Source: an uncultured Anaerolineaceae bacterium | Lineage (GTDB): Bacteria; Chloroflexota; Anaerolineae; Promineifilales; Promineifilaceae | Direction: 5' to 3' | Length of the DNA: 15,629 nucleotides | Assembly: GCA_937967805.1 (NCBI GenBank) | Contig: CALBTC010000252.1 | Coordinates: forward strand, 1-15,629 | Part shown: piece after piece, positions 6,612 to 14,494 of the stretch | Layout of the letters: every line of letters starts with the position of its first letter | Position numbering within the stretch: the first letter of the stretch is position 1 | Program-made: the position numbers and the translations under genes | The notes under the pieces: generated by a model | Told to the model about the DNA's origin: nothing | Databases searched by the model: none | Seen by the model: the letters and a program-made list of their open reading frames with translations, nothing else

Positions 6612-8579
6612 ATGATGACCACATACGAAAATCCCGTTTACCCGCATAATTTTCCAGACCCGTTTGTGTTGAAATATTGCGGCGAATATTGGGCCTATTG
6701 CACCGGTCCCTGGCCAGACGGCCGTATCTTTGGCATTTTGCACTCTCGTGACCTGGTTACCTGGCAGGAAGTGGGTGGGGCAATGGAGCCGCTGCCCGGC
6801 AGCTTTCCCTGCTACTGGGCGCCGGAGGTGATGTACGAAAACGGCCGTTTTTACCTCTACTACAGCGTGGGCGACGAGGTCAATATGCACATTCGCGTGG
6901 CAACGGCCGTTCATCCCGCCGGCTTGTTTACAGACCAGGGCATCCGTTTGACCCAGGAGCCATTTGCCATAGACGCCCACGTCTTCATTGATGACGACGG
7001 CATCCGCTATCTTTTCTACGCGACAGATTTTTTGGAACACCGGCGCATTGGCACCGGCACCGTGATGGATCGCATGCGATCTCCCTTTTCACTGGCCGGG
7101 CAGCCGCAGCCCGTCACCCGCGCCCGCTTCGACTGGCAAATTTTTGATCCGCAAAGAGCAGAAAAAGGGGGCGTTTGCTGGCACACCATCGAAGGCTCTT
7201 TTGTGCTTAAGCGCAAAGGTATTTATTACCAGATGTTCAGCGGGGGCAACTGGCAAAATCCCAGCTATGGCGTTGGCTATGCCCTTACCCGCAACTTGGC
7301 CACAACTGAAGAGTGGCAGCAGATGTGCGACGGCGAGCAGGTGCTGCCTATTTTACGCACGCTGCCTGGCCAGGTTACCGGCCCTGGTCACAACTCAGTG
7401 GTGCGTGGGCCAGATAACCGGCAGCTCTTCTGCGTGTACCACCGCTGGGGGAACGGATCCGGCCGACAGATGGCTATTGACCCTTTGGATTTTGCCGGAG
7501 AGCGCATGCTGGTTATGGGTCCGAGCCACACGCCGCGCCGGCAGCCAACCCCACCCACCTTTGCCGATTATTTTGATGGCGACCGGCTGGACGAATGTTG
7601 GCAGGTCAGGGGTCAGTGGAAGGTGCAGGATGGCGCAGCGGTTGCGTTTGGGGATTCTGGCGAAACGGCCGTATTAACCTATGATGTTCAAAACGCGACC
7701 TTCCTGGCAGAAGTGAACCTTCGGGCAGTAGCCGGTTTGGACGGCACCTATGGGCTGAATTTACTCAGCGGCGAAACGAACGTCTTGCGTTTCCATTTTG
7801 GTCCAAAACAAGACCTGGTGATATTAATCTGGCAAAATGGCACCGCCTGGACAGCGCGCCCGCTTACCATGCCGCCTGGATTCGATTTTACGGCCTATCA
7901 TCTGCTGCGGGTGGAAGTAAACGGCCGTCATGTTTCTGTTTGTTTAGATGATCGTCGCCATTTTTGGCAGGAGACGCTGGCTCAGCAACCCACTAAAATC
8001 AGCCTCGTTGCCGAACAGTCCGTGGCCTCGTTTACCGGTTTTGCTTTGACTTCAGGCTGGCAAGACTGCTTCGAAACAGCTGCATCTCCAGCCGAACTGG
8101 GCTGGCAGAGCAACAATCTGGCCGGTTGGTCTACCAGCGAGCAGCAGTTGCAATTTGCTCATCCCTCAGGTGAGGGTGTTTTAAGCAAAGGACCATTCCT
8201 GGCCGCCTATGAGCTGGTAGTGAATGCCCGGCTGGTGGGCAGGAGCCAGGAAAGCCGCTTTGGGATTGCCCCGCTGGTAACTGATGCCAACCTTGGACCG
8301 CTCTTGCTGGTTGAAACGGCTGGGGCAGGGTGGCGTGTTAGCTGGCAGGATGGTGCCATGCTTCGGCAGTTTCCGCTGCCGGCACAATTTGATCCCTTTG
8401 TTTACCAACAGTTCCGCCTGCGCAAGGCAAACGGCCGCCTGACCGTTTTTTGGGAGCAGCACCACATTGGCGATCTGCCTGTTACAACTGAACCAACTCG
8501 AGTGGCCTTGTATGGCCGTACCGCTGCCGCCTTCGACATGATCCGCGTGACTGCCGTGCCACCGATTACCGACAACTAA
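6612..8579 (+). CDS. GH43 glycosidase with two C-terminal beta-sandwich modules, no signal peptide
   Basis: A 655-residue protein with no signal peptide, so probably cytoplasmic. Residues 1-310 are a GH43 domain: base D16 (HNFPDP), modulator D121 (FAIDAHVFIDDDG), acid E194 (HTIEGSF) and H277 (VYHRW), with GQVTGPGHNSVV near residue 253. From about 318 to 480 and again from about 485 to 650 come two concanavalin-like jelly-roll modules, each opening with an F-x-x-x-x-x-x-x-x-x-W pattern (YFDGDRLDECW; CFETAASPAELGW). Such modules shape specificity or bind substrate. The start must be 6612 or the adjacent ATG at 6615, since a stop precedes it directly; the ribosome-binding site is weak. It likely removes arabinose or xylose from imported oligosaccharides. 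It holds five exact ACGGCCGT octamers. Confidence 0.88.
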   Translation: MMTTYENPVYPHNFPDPFVLKYCGEYWAYCTGPWPDGRIFGILHSRDLVTWQEVGGAMEPLPGSFPCYWAPEVMYENGRFYLYYSVGDEVNMHIRVATAVHPAGLFTDQGIRLTQEPFAIDAHVFIDDDGIRYLFYATDFLEHRRIGTGTVMDRMRSPFSLAGQPQPVTRARFDWQIFDPQRAEKGGVCWHTIEGSFVLKRKGIYYQMFSGGNWQNPSYGVGYALTRNLATTEEWQQMCDGEQVLPILRTLPGQVTGPGHNSVVRGPDNRQLFCVYHRWGNGSGRQMAIDPLDFAGERMLVMGPSHTPRRQPTPPTFADYFDGDRLDECWQVRGQWKVQDGAAVAFGDSGETAVLTYDVQNATFLAEVNLRAVAGLDGTYGLNLLSGETNVLRFHFGPKQDLVILIWQNGTAWTARPLTMPPGFDFTAYHLLRVEVNGRHVSVCLDDRRHFWQETLAQQPTKISLVAEQSVASFTGFALTSGWQDCFETAASPAELGWQSNNLAGWSTSEQQLQFAHPSGEGVLSKGPFLAAYELVVNARLVGRSQESRFGIAPLVTDANLGPLLLVETAGAGWRVSWQDGAMLRQFPLPAQFDPFVYQQFRLRKANGRLTVFWEQHHIGDLPVTTEPTRVALYGRTAAAFDMIRVTAVPPITDN

Positions 8580-8597
8580 TAAACTACGGAGATTGCT

Positions 8598-9845
8598 ATG
8601 GACAACAACATCTTCCACTGGGCAGTGGGTATTGAAAACACATTTATTCCGCAAGCCCGGCCAGGGTTACGGCCGTTGGAAGAGTATGAACTGACTCAGC
8701 ATTACCAGCTCTGGCGTGAAGACATCGACCGGGCTGCCGACCTGGGCATTAGCCAGATTCGCTGGGGCATTCCCTGGTACCGCGTCAATCCCCGGCCTGG
8801 TCGTTTTGAGTGGGGTTGGGTAGATGAAGCACTCGATTATCTGGTCAACCAAAAAGGCCTCCAGCCGATTGTCGATCTGATGCATTACGGTACGCCGCTC
8901 TGGCTGGAAAACGCGTTTTTAAACGCCAGCTATCCGCAACGGGTGGCTGAATATGCAACGGCCGTTGCCGAACGATACGGTCGGCTGGTGCGTTTCTACA
9001 CGCCGCTCAATGAGCCTACGGTCAACGCAGAATTCTGTGGTCGTCGGGCGGAGTGGCCCCCCTATCTCCACGGTGAGGATGGCTATGTAAAAATCTTGCT
9101 GCAAATTGTGCGCGGCATGGCGCTCACCGCCCAGGCTGTACGGGCCGCCGACCCGGATGCCGTCTTTGTTCAGGTAGAAGCGCTGGGGTGGCGCTGGACG
9201 ACCGATGAACGGATCCAGGCGCAGCTCCCCCTGTATGCGGCCCATACCTACCTGGCTTACGATCTCTTTACGGGCCGGGTGAATGAGAACCATCTTGCCT
9301 GGCCTTATTTGCGGGAGCATGGCGTCACAGAAGCGGATCTGGCGTGGCTGCAGCAAAATGCTGCCGAGGTTGATATGTTAGGGGTAAACCTGTATCCGTG
9401 GTCGGGTGGGGAGTTGGTGATGGGCGAAGACGGCCGTTCCAAACTGCAAGGGGAACTGAACGGTTACCATCTGGCGGAGGTGCTGCGCCAGGCATGGCAG
9501 CGCTACCAGATCCCCCTGATGGTGACCGAAACCAGCGCCAGACGAGACGTGAACGGCCGTGCGCAATGGATGGATGAAACGATTGCAGCCGTGGCCACCG
9601 TTCGCGCTGAAGGCATTCCGGTGGTTGGCTACACCTGGTTCCCCGTCATGACCATGATTGATTGGGAATACCGCACAGCAGAAGCGCCGTTGGCCGATTA
9701 CCTGCTGCACCTGGGTCTGTGGGATGCTGCTTTTGACGAAAATGGCGTGCTGCAACGCCGGCCAACGCCGCTGGTGGAGAAATACCGCCGTTATGTTGCC
9801 CAGGGAAGTCCGAATAATCCAGGCACAGGGGAGAGGGAAAGGTGA
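8598..9845 (+). CDS. GH1-like (clan GH-A) glycoside hydrolase
   Basis: A 415-residue TIM-barrel glycosidase without signal peptide. The acid/base lies in YTPLNEPTV (E139) and the probable nucleophile in MVTETS (E311). H96 in LMHYGTP corresponds to the conserved His of GH1, and GYTWFPVMTMIDWEY (from 344) resembles the GH1 segment around the last barrel strand. The nucleophile motif is VTETS instead of the usual ITENG and the protein is shorter than typical GH1 enzymes (about 450), so it is a divergent GH1 member or another clan GH-A family; retaining exo-glycosidase activity on gluco-, galacto- or xylo-configured ends is the best guess. GGAG lies six bases before the ATG. Its stop overlaps the next start by four bases. 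It carries four ACGGCCGT copies. Confidence 0.82.
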   Translation: MDNNIFHWAVGIENTFIPQARPGLRPLEEYELTQHYQLWREDIDRAADLGISQIRWGIPWYRVNPRPGRFEWGWVDEALDYLVNQKGLQPIVDLMHYGTPLWLENAFLNASYPQRVAEYATAVAERYGRLVRFYTPLNEPTVNAEFCGRRAEWPPYLHGEDGYVKILLQIVRGMALTAQAVRAADPDAVFVQVEALGWRWTTDERIQAQLPLYAAHTYLAYDLFTGRVNENHLAWPYLREHGVTEADLAWLQQNAAEVDMLGVNLYPWSGGELVMGEDGRSKLQGELNGYHLAEVLRQAWQRYQIPLMVTETSARRDVNGRAQWMDETIAAVATVRAEGIPVVGYTWFPVMTMIDWEYRTAEAPLADYLLHLGLWDAAFDENGVLQRRPTPLVEKYRRYVAQGSPNNPGTGERER

Positions 9846-12499
9846 CGGCTAGAAAACATACATCCCTCTGCGGCGACTGGCAATTTTGGGTCGATGCTGA
9901 GGCAGTGTTGACCCCTACACAGCTGCCGGAAAATACCTGTCGCCAGATTCAAGTACCGGGGCCGTGGCAGGCGCAGTTTGCCGACTTGCGCAGTTACAGC
10001 GGTCCGGCCTGGTATCGTTATCAGTTTGAGGTGCCGGCGGAATGGTTGGCGCAATCCTTGTTTATTGGCTTTGGCGCAGTGGATTACCGGGCAGAGGTGT
10101 GGCTGAACGGCCGTAAAGCAGGCGAACATGAAGGCGGCTACCTGCCGTTTGAAATTGACGTCACATCCGCAGCCCGCGCTGGTAAAAACACACTGGTTGT
10201 GCGCGTAACCGATCCGCCCGAGCTTTTTCCAGAAATTCCGCACGGCAAACAAAGCTGGTACGGTCCCCTCAGCGGCATCTGGCAGCCTGTCTGGCTGGAA
10301 GCTCGTCCCCATCGCTACATCAAATCACTCAAAATCACCCCAGACGGCCCGGAAGCAAGCCTGGCGGTCACCCTGAGCCAGCCTTTGGCCAAAACCGATT
10401 CACTGCTTTATCAGATTTTTACACCTGATGGGGTGATATGCGCCCAGGTAGAAACGGCCGAATTGAACGCTTCTCTAACAGTGGCTGATCCGCTGCTGTG
10501 GGATATTGACCAGCCACATCTGTACACCGCCCGGGTAACCGTTTTGGCCCACGGCGAGACTGATTGGTTAGAGGAGCAGTTTGGCTTTCGTACCATTGAA
10601 GCACGTGATGGGCAGCTTTGGCTGAACGGCCGTTCCCTCTACCTGCGCGGCGCTCTCGACCAGGATTACTATCCAGACCTCATCTGTACCCCGCCATCGC
10701 TCGAATATGTCGAGGCCCAGTTCCGTCAGGCGCGCGAGATGGGGCTGAACTGCCTTCGCGTGCATATTAAGGTGGCCGATCCCCGTTACTACACGGCTGC
10801 AGACCGGGTGGGGCTCCTCATCTGGACTGAACTGCCCAACTGGGAACGATTAACGCCTGCCGCCAAACAGCGCGGGCGTGAAACCATCGCCGGGATGATT
10901 GAGCGGGATTGGAACCATCCCTCTATCATTATCTGGACCATCATCAACGAGGCGTGGGGGACAGAATTGGCTACTAATCCCGATCACCGCGCCTGGCTGG
11001 CAGAAATGTTCGATTGGGTTAAGCAGCTCGATCCTACACGGCTGGTGGTAGACAACTCCGCGTGCTTTCCTAACGGGCATGTTAACAGTGACATCGACGA
11101 CTTTCACTTTTACGCCGCCATGCCGGACGGCACGCACCTCTGGGATGGTTGGGTCGATGCTTTTGCCCACCGTGCCAATTGGCTGTACGGGCCAGAGCCA
11201 GATTATCAGGCGAACCGGAAAAACGGCGCGCCGCTGCTCGTTTCCGAATTTGGCAACTGGGGGTTGCCCGACATTGCCCGCCTGCGCAACCATTACGGGG
11301 ATGATCCGTGGTGGTTTGAAACGGGCTGGGATTGGGGCGGCGGCGACGTTTACCCACACGCTGCGGACGGCCGCTTTTACGATTTTCATCTGGATAAAGT
11401 GTTTGGCGAGTATGCCGGGTTGGCTCGGGCATCGCAGTGGGCCCAATTTGAGGCGCTGCGCTACGAAATTGAGACGATGCGCCTTTACCCGCAAATCGCG
11501 GGCTATGTCATCACGGAATTTACAGATGTGCACTGGGAGTGCAATGGACTGTTGAATATGGTCCGCCAGCCCAAAGCCCACTACCGGCGACTGGCCGAAA
11601 TCAATGCCGACACGGTGATTGTGCCCCGCGTGCCGCGCCGGGCCTGGCGCGGCGGCGAAACGATTGATATTTCTCTGCATCTTTCTCATTATGGGACGCA
11701 AGCGCTCCGAGGGGGGTCGCTTCTCTGGTCGTTGGCCGGTGAAGAGTTTACGGCCGTTTCCGGCGCATTTGATAACCTCCTGGTAGCGCCGGCGCAGGTG
11801 GTTGAGCTGCCGCCGCTGCGGCTGACGCTGCCTGATTTACTGGTGGCGGCACGGGCGTCCCTGCAGCTAAAGTTGATGGACGGTTTTGGAAATGAACTGG
11901 CCCGGAACGAAATAGTGCTGGCTTTGTTTCCGCAAACGGCCGTTTCTGCCCAAACCATCGCCTGTACAAACCCCAAACTCGCGGCTACCCTCGAAGCGGC
12001 GGGGCATACCGTGATCTCAGAGCCAGCGTTGGCGTTTCCTCTCATCGTAACGAAATTTGGGGAAGCCAACCGCCGGTTCGTTGAACAGGGCGGGCGGGCG
12101 CTCTTTCTGGCAGAAACCCCGGATGCATTGCAAACGGTTGTGCCGCGCCTGCAGTTGAACACCCGCCAGGACACTGCCTGGTCAGGCGACTGGGCCAGCA
12201 GCTTTGCCTGGTACCGTCGTGATTTGTGGGGGAAAGAAATTCCAGGGGACGGCCGTTTCGATTTTACCTTTTCCTCTGTGCTGCCCAAAACTGTGATCAG
12301 CTCTGTGCGCACGGCCGATTTTCGGCAGGAGGTGCTGGCCGGGTTGTTTGTCGGCTGGCTGCGTCGCCCCGCCGGTATTGTGCAAAAGCTGCCCGTGGGG
12401 GATGGTACCTTGCTCGTTTCCACCCTGCGTTTACAGGAAAATCTTGGCAGCGATCCCCTGGCCGACAGGCTGTTTGCGGAGTTATTGGCTCTGCTTTAG
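9842..12499 (+). CDS. GH2 glycoside hydrolase (beta-galactosidase/glucuronidase superfamily)
   Basis: An 885-residue enzyme without signal peptide. Residues about 5-155 are the N-terminal jelly-roll sugar-binding domain (SGPAWYRYQFEVP, AEVWLNGRKAGEHEGGYLPFE) and 158-255 the Ig-like domain. From about 256 to 590 comes the TIM barrel, with acid/base E370 in IIWTIINEAWG and nucleophile E469 in PLLVSEFGNWG; the remaining 290 residues are accessory beta domains. GH2 enzymes are retaining exo-hydrolases (beta-galactosidase, glucuronidase, mannosidase, also arabinofuranosidase-like members); the operon favours a side-chain sugar of a plant glycan. The start is GTG, overlapping the previous stop as GTGA, with purine-rich GGGAGAGGGAAA upstream. 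It is the last gene of the operon and holds five ACGGCCGT copies plus near matches. Confidence 0.9.
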   Translation: MTARKHTSLCGDWQFWVDAEAVLTPTQLPENTCRQIQVPGPWQAQFADLRSYSGPAWYRYQFEVPAEWLAQSLFIGFGAVDYRAEVWLNGRKAGEHEGGYLPFEIDVTSAARAGKNTLVVRVTDPPELFPEIPHGKQSWYGPLSGIWQPVWLEARPHRYIKSLKITPDGPEASLAVTLSQPLAKTDSLLYQIFTPDGVICAQVETAELNASLTVADPLLWDIDQPHLYTARVTVLAHGETDWLEEQFGFRTIEARDGQLWLNGRSLYLRGALDQDYYPDLICTPPSLEYVEAQFRQAREMGLNCLRVHIKVADPRYYTAADRVGLLIWTELPNWERLTPAAKQRGRETIAGMIERDWNHPSIIIWTIINEAWGTELATNPDHRAWLAEMFDWVKQLDPTRLVVDNSACFPNGHVNSDIDDFHFYAAMPDGTHLWDGWVDAFAHRANWLYGPEPDYQANRKNGAPLLVSEFGNWGLPDIARLRNHYGDDPWWFETGWDWGGGDVYPHAADGRFYDFHLDKVFGEYAGLARASQWAQFEALRYEIETMRLYPQIAGYVITEFTDVHWECNGLLNMVRQPKAHYRRLAEINADTVIVPRVPRRAWRGGETIDISLHLSHYGTQALRGGSLLWSLAGEEFTAVSGAFDNLLVAPAQVVELPPLRLTLPDLLVAARASLQLKLMDGFGNELARNEIVLALFPQTAVSAQTIACTNPKLAATLEAAGHTVISEPALAFPLIVTKFGEANRRFVEQGGRALFLAETPDALQTVVPRLQLNTRQDTAWSGDWASSFAWYRRDLWGKEIPGDGRFDFTFSSVLPKTVISSVRTADFRQEVLAGLFVGWLRRPAGIVQKLPVGDGTLLVSTLRLQENLGSDPLADRLFAELLALL

Positions 12500-12514
12500 C
12501 CAACCAAAACGGCC

Positions 12515-12554
12515 GCAGATTACCCAGATAAACTCTCATAAATCTGCCTAATCT
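12515..12554. repeat. Intergenic CAGATTA-type inverted repeat between convergent operons
   Basis: GCAGATT (12515-12521) is repeated inverted as AATCTGC (12541-12547). An alternative pairing joins AGATTA (12517-12522) with TAATCT (12549-12554) and CAGAT (12525-12529) with ATCTG (12542-12546). This resembles the short CAGATTA/AATCTG dispersed intergenic elements seen in many genomes (recollection, not a search). Its position in the 76-bp gap between convergent genes would suit a bidirectional transcription end, but the stem is weak and has no strong T tract. Confidence 0.45.
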
Positions 12555-12575
12555 TTGCCGAATTTGTGTTTGGTT

Positions 12576-13556
12576 TTACGAAAGGTTCAAAAAATCGCGA
12601 TACCAGCTCATCGTTTCGGCCAGGCCGCTTTCCAGCGTGTACTGTGGCTCCCAGCCCAGCAGGCGACCTGCTTTGTCGGAGTTGAGGTATTGGTCTTGGA
12701 TTTCGTTTTCCACTTCGTCCAAAATGATGGGCTCTAGCTCGGGATGGTCAGAGACGCGAATGATGGTTTGCACCACGTCCAGCGCCGTTTCCGGGTGGCC
12801 CATGCCAAAGTTGAATGCCTGGCCGCACAGCTCTGGCTTGCCGATTTGCTCGGCAGCCATCAGGTAGCCGCGCACGGCGTCCTTCACGTACACAAAATCC
12901 CGCTTAAACGTGCCGTCAGACCGGATAATCGGCCGTTCGCCCAACAGTACGCTGCGGATGGTGCCGGGCAGGATGCGGTTCCAGTTCAAATCGCCGCCGC
13001 CGTACAAATTGGCGCAGCGGGTAACGATGACGGGCAGACCATAGCTGTGGGCGTAGCTCTGGGCAATCAGATCGGCACAGCTTTTGGAGACATCGTAGGG
13101 ATGGCGGCCTTGCAGCGGGGCGGCTTCATAATAGGGGAGTTCGGGCTGGTCGCCATACGCCTTGTCGCTGCTGGCAATGATGATGCCACTGACGGTGGGG
13201 TTGCGCCGGGCCGCTTCCAGGAGCAGATAGGTGCCACGAATGTTTGTCTCAAACGTCGAAAGCGGGGCGCGGTTGGCGATGGTGACAATGGTTTGTGCCG
13301 CCAGATGAAAAATTACCTCGATTTCGTATTCGGCCAGGGTGCGTTCCAGCAAATCGTAGTTGCACAAATCGCCGCGCACCACGGTAATTTTGTCAATCAT
13401 ACCAGAGCGAACCAGGTGAGATTGGGGCACGTAATCCCGAATCAGCCCAACCACGTCGGCGCCCATGCCGATGAGCGCATCGGTAAGCCAGGAGCCAAGC
13501 AAACCGGTACAGCCGGTGATAAAGACACGTTTTCCTTGCCAGTTGTTACTTTTCAA
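12576..13556 (-). CDS. rfbG: CDP-glucose 4,6-dehydratase-like SDR
   Basis: A 326-residue cytoplasmic enzyme that would convert CDP-glucose to CDP-4-keto-6-deoxyglucose, an early step to 3,6-dideoxyhexoses and related surface sugars. Seen in order: [12 protein letters not shown] (NAD-binding glycines 15, 18, 21; the GSWL tail is typical of RfbG), FHLAAQTIV (83-91), ASSDKAYGD (128-136, catalytic Ser-Asp-Lys), [12 protein letters not shown] with Y154 and K158, and [15 protein letters not shown] (183-197), matching the RfbG signature. The start is TTG, supported by GGAG six to seven bases upstream, since no ATG is in a suitable place. It is about 30 residues shorter than classical RfbG and diverges in places, so another NDP-sugar dehydratase remains possible. 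The upstream rfbF-like gene supports the CDP route. Confidence 0.78.
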   Translation of the reverse strand: MKSNNWQGKRVFITGCTGLLGSWLTDALIGMGADVVGLIRDYVPQSHLVRSGMIDKITVVRGDLCNYDLLERTLAEYEIEVIFHLAAQTIVTIANRAPLSTFETNIRGTYLLLEAARRNPTVSGIIIASSDKAYGDQPELPYYEAAPLQGRHPYDVSKSCADLIAQSYAHSYGLPVIVTRCANLYGGGDLNWNRILPGTIRSVLLGERPIIRSDGTFKRDFVYVKDAVRGYLMAAEQIGKPELCGQAFNFGMGHPETALDVVQTIIRVSDHPELEPIILDEVENEIQDQYLNSDKAGRLLGWEPQYTLESGLAETMSWYRDFLNLS

Positions 13557-13567
13557 TAGCTTTCTCC

Positions 13568-13609
13568 AAAAATATAGATTGGTTCATTTTTCGAAAAATG
13601 AACCAATCT
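13568..13609 (-). terminator. Perfect 34-bp palindrome with T tract between rfbF and rfbG
   Basis: AGATTGGTTCATTTTTC at 13576-13592 is followed immediately by its exact reverse complement to 13609. On the minus strand the hairpin begins right after the rfbF stop codon and is followed by ATATTTTTGG, the layout of an intrinsic terminator or attenuator, with rfbG starting about 20 bases later. The perfection of both arms, 17 of 17, is unusual for a simple terminator, so a protein-binding or mobile palindromic element is also possible. Confidence 0.6.
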
Positions 13610-14410
13610 TTACCAAACCTGCCACGGCCGTTCCGCTTGCCACGCCTCTTTCAAAGTAAGGGCATCTTTCAATGTTTTCATAGACTGCCAGTAGCCGGTG
13701 TGTTGGTAAAGCATGAGCTGCTGCCGTTGAGCCAGTTGAGGCAAAATGTCGCGTTCCAGGTCCAGATTTTCCCGGTTTTCAGCTTGGATAAGATCAAGCA
13801 CGGCCGTTTCAAACAGCATAAATCCGCCATTGACCCAGTAGGGCAAGACGGGCTTTTCAATAAACTGCGAAATTTGTCCAGATTCATCTGCCTCTACCTG
13901 ACCATACTGCGAGCGAAAGCGGATGCCGGTGATGGTGGCCATCTGCCCATGCTGCTCGTGGAACTGCACCAGTTCGGCCAGATCAATGTTGGCCACTGCT
14001 TCGCCGTAGGCGACGAAGAAACGGCCGTTTCCCAAATAATCTGCCACTTTCGCCAGCCGCGCGGCTCGTTCTGTCTCCAGGCCCGTATCCACCATGGTTA
14101 CTTCCCAGGGAGGGTGTTCATAATCGCCGCTGAAGGAGACGAGCGGATGACTGTTGCCGCTGTTGGGATCGGCCAGCTGGATGGTCACATCGCGCGTCAT
14201 CGCCTCGTATTCCAAAAAGTAGCGTCGCACCTGGTCGGCCTGGTGTCCCAGCGCCAAAACGAAGCGGTTGTGCCCGTAGGCCGAAAAAATGCGCATGACG
14301 TGCCACAGCAACGGCCGTCCACCAATGTCGATCAATTCTTTCTTGGTGAGCGTGTTGCCCATGCGCGTGCCCTGTCCGCCGCACATGATCACGACTGGGA
14401 TGCCTGACAT
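13610..14410 (-). CDS. rfbF: Glucose-1-phosphate cytidylyltransferase-like nucleotidyltransferase, altered active site
   Basis: A 266-residue protein, close to the RfbF length of about 257. RfbF-type motifs are GGQGTRMG (11-18), ELIDIGGRPLLWHVM, WEVTMVDTGLET (102-113), RLAKVADYLGNGRFFVAYG, IEKP (184-187), WVNGGFMLF, HTGYW and RPWQVW at the end. The family makes CDP-glucose from CTP and glucose 1-phosphate. Two positions are odd: the YGDGV motif reads YGEAV (E137) and the MDT motif reads MKT (K245), so both aspartates that normally hold the metal are changed; activity or substrate may differ. The ATG has no Shine-Dalgarno sequence, because a 7-nt repeat array ends three bases before it. It lies between mtnA and rfbG on one strand. 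Confidence 0.8.
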   Translation of the reverse strand: MSGIPVVIMCGGQGTRMGNTLTKKELIDIGGRPLLWHVMRIFSAYGHNRFVLALGHQADQVRRYFLEYEAMTRDVTIQLADPNSGNSHPLVSFSGDYEHPPWEVTMVDTGLETERAARLAKVADYLGNGRFFVAYGEAVANIDLAELVQFHEQHGQMATITGIRFRSQYGQVEADESGQISQFIEKPVLPYWVNGGFMLFETAVLDLIQAENRENLDLERDILPQLAQRQQLMLYQHTGYWQSMKTLKDALTLKEAWQAERPWQVW

Positions 14411-14413
14411 TTT

Positions 14414-14494
14414 CGTAATCGGTAATCCGTAATCGGTAATTCGTAATCGGTTGGTTGCTACCGAATACCGTTCACCGTTTACCGATCACCGTCC
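14414..14494. repeat. Two opposed arrays of a 7-nt repeat between mtnA and rfbF
   Basis: Three 14-nt units beginning CGTAATCGG run from 14414 to 14455; each is two heptamers of the type AATCGGT/AATCCGT. After a short gap five heptamers of the form ACCGNNN follow at 14460-14494 in the opposite sense. The second array covers the mtnA stop codon (14479-14481) and its last few codons; the first ends three bases from the rfbF start. It is a simple-sequence intergenic element without spacers, so not CRISPR. Confidence 0.7.

Noticed and set aside
10850..11701. 283-residue open frame on the minus strand
   Set aside because: Antisense to the GH2 catalytic domain; no motifs or ribosome-binding site.
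12744..13559. 271-residue open frame on the plus strand
   Set aside because: Lies fully opposite the rfbG-like gene, whose motifs are clear; its own translation has no family motifs and an anti-codon-like composition.
13598..14407. 269-residue open frame on the plus strand
   Set aside because: Exact antisense of the rfbF-like gene and without any motif of its own.
14414..14455. Three regularly spaced repeats as a possible CRISPR array
   Set aside because: Units of 14 nt are contiguous with no spacers, and no cas genes are present.
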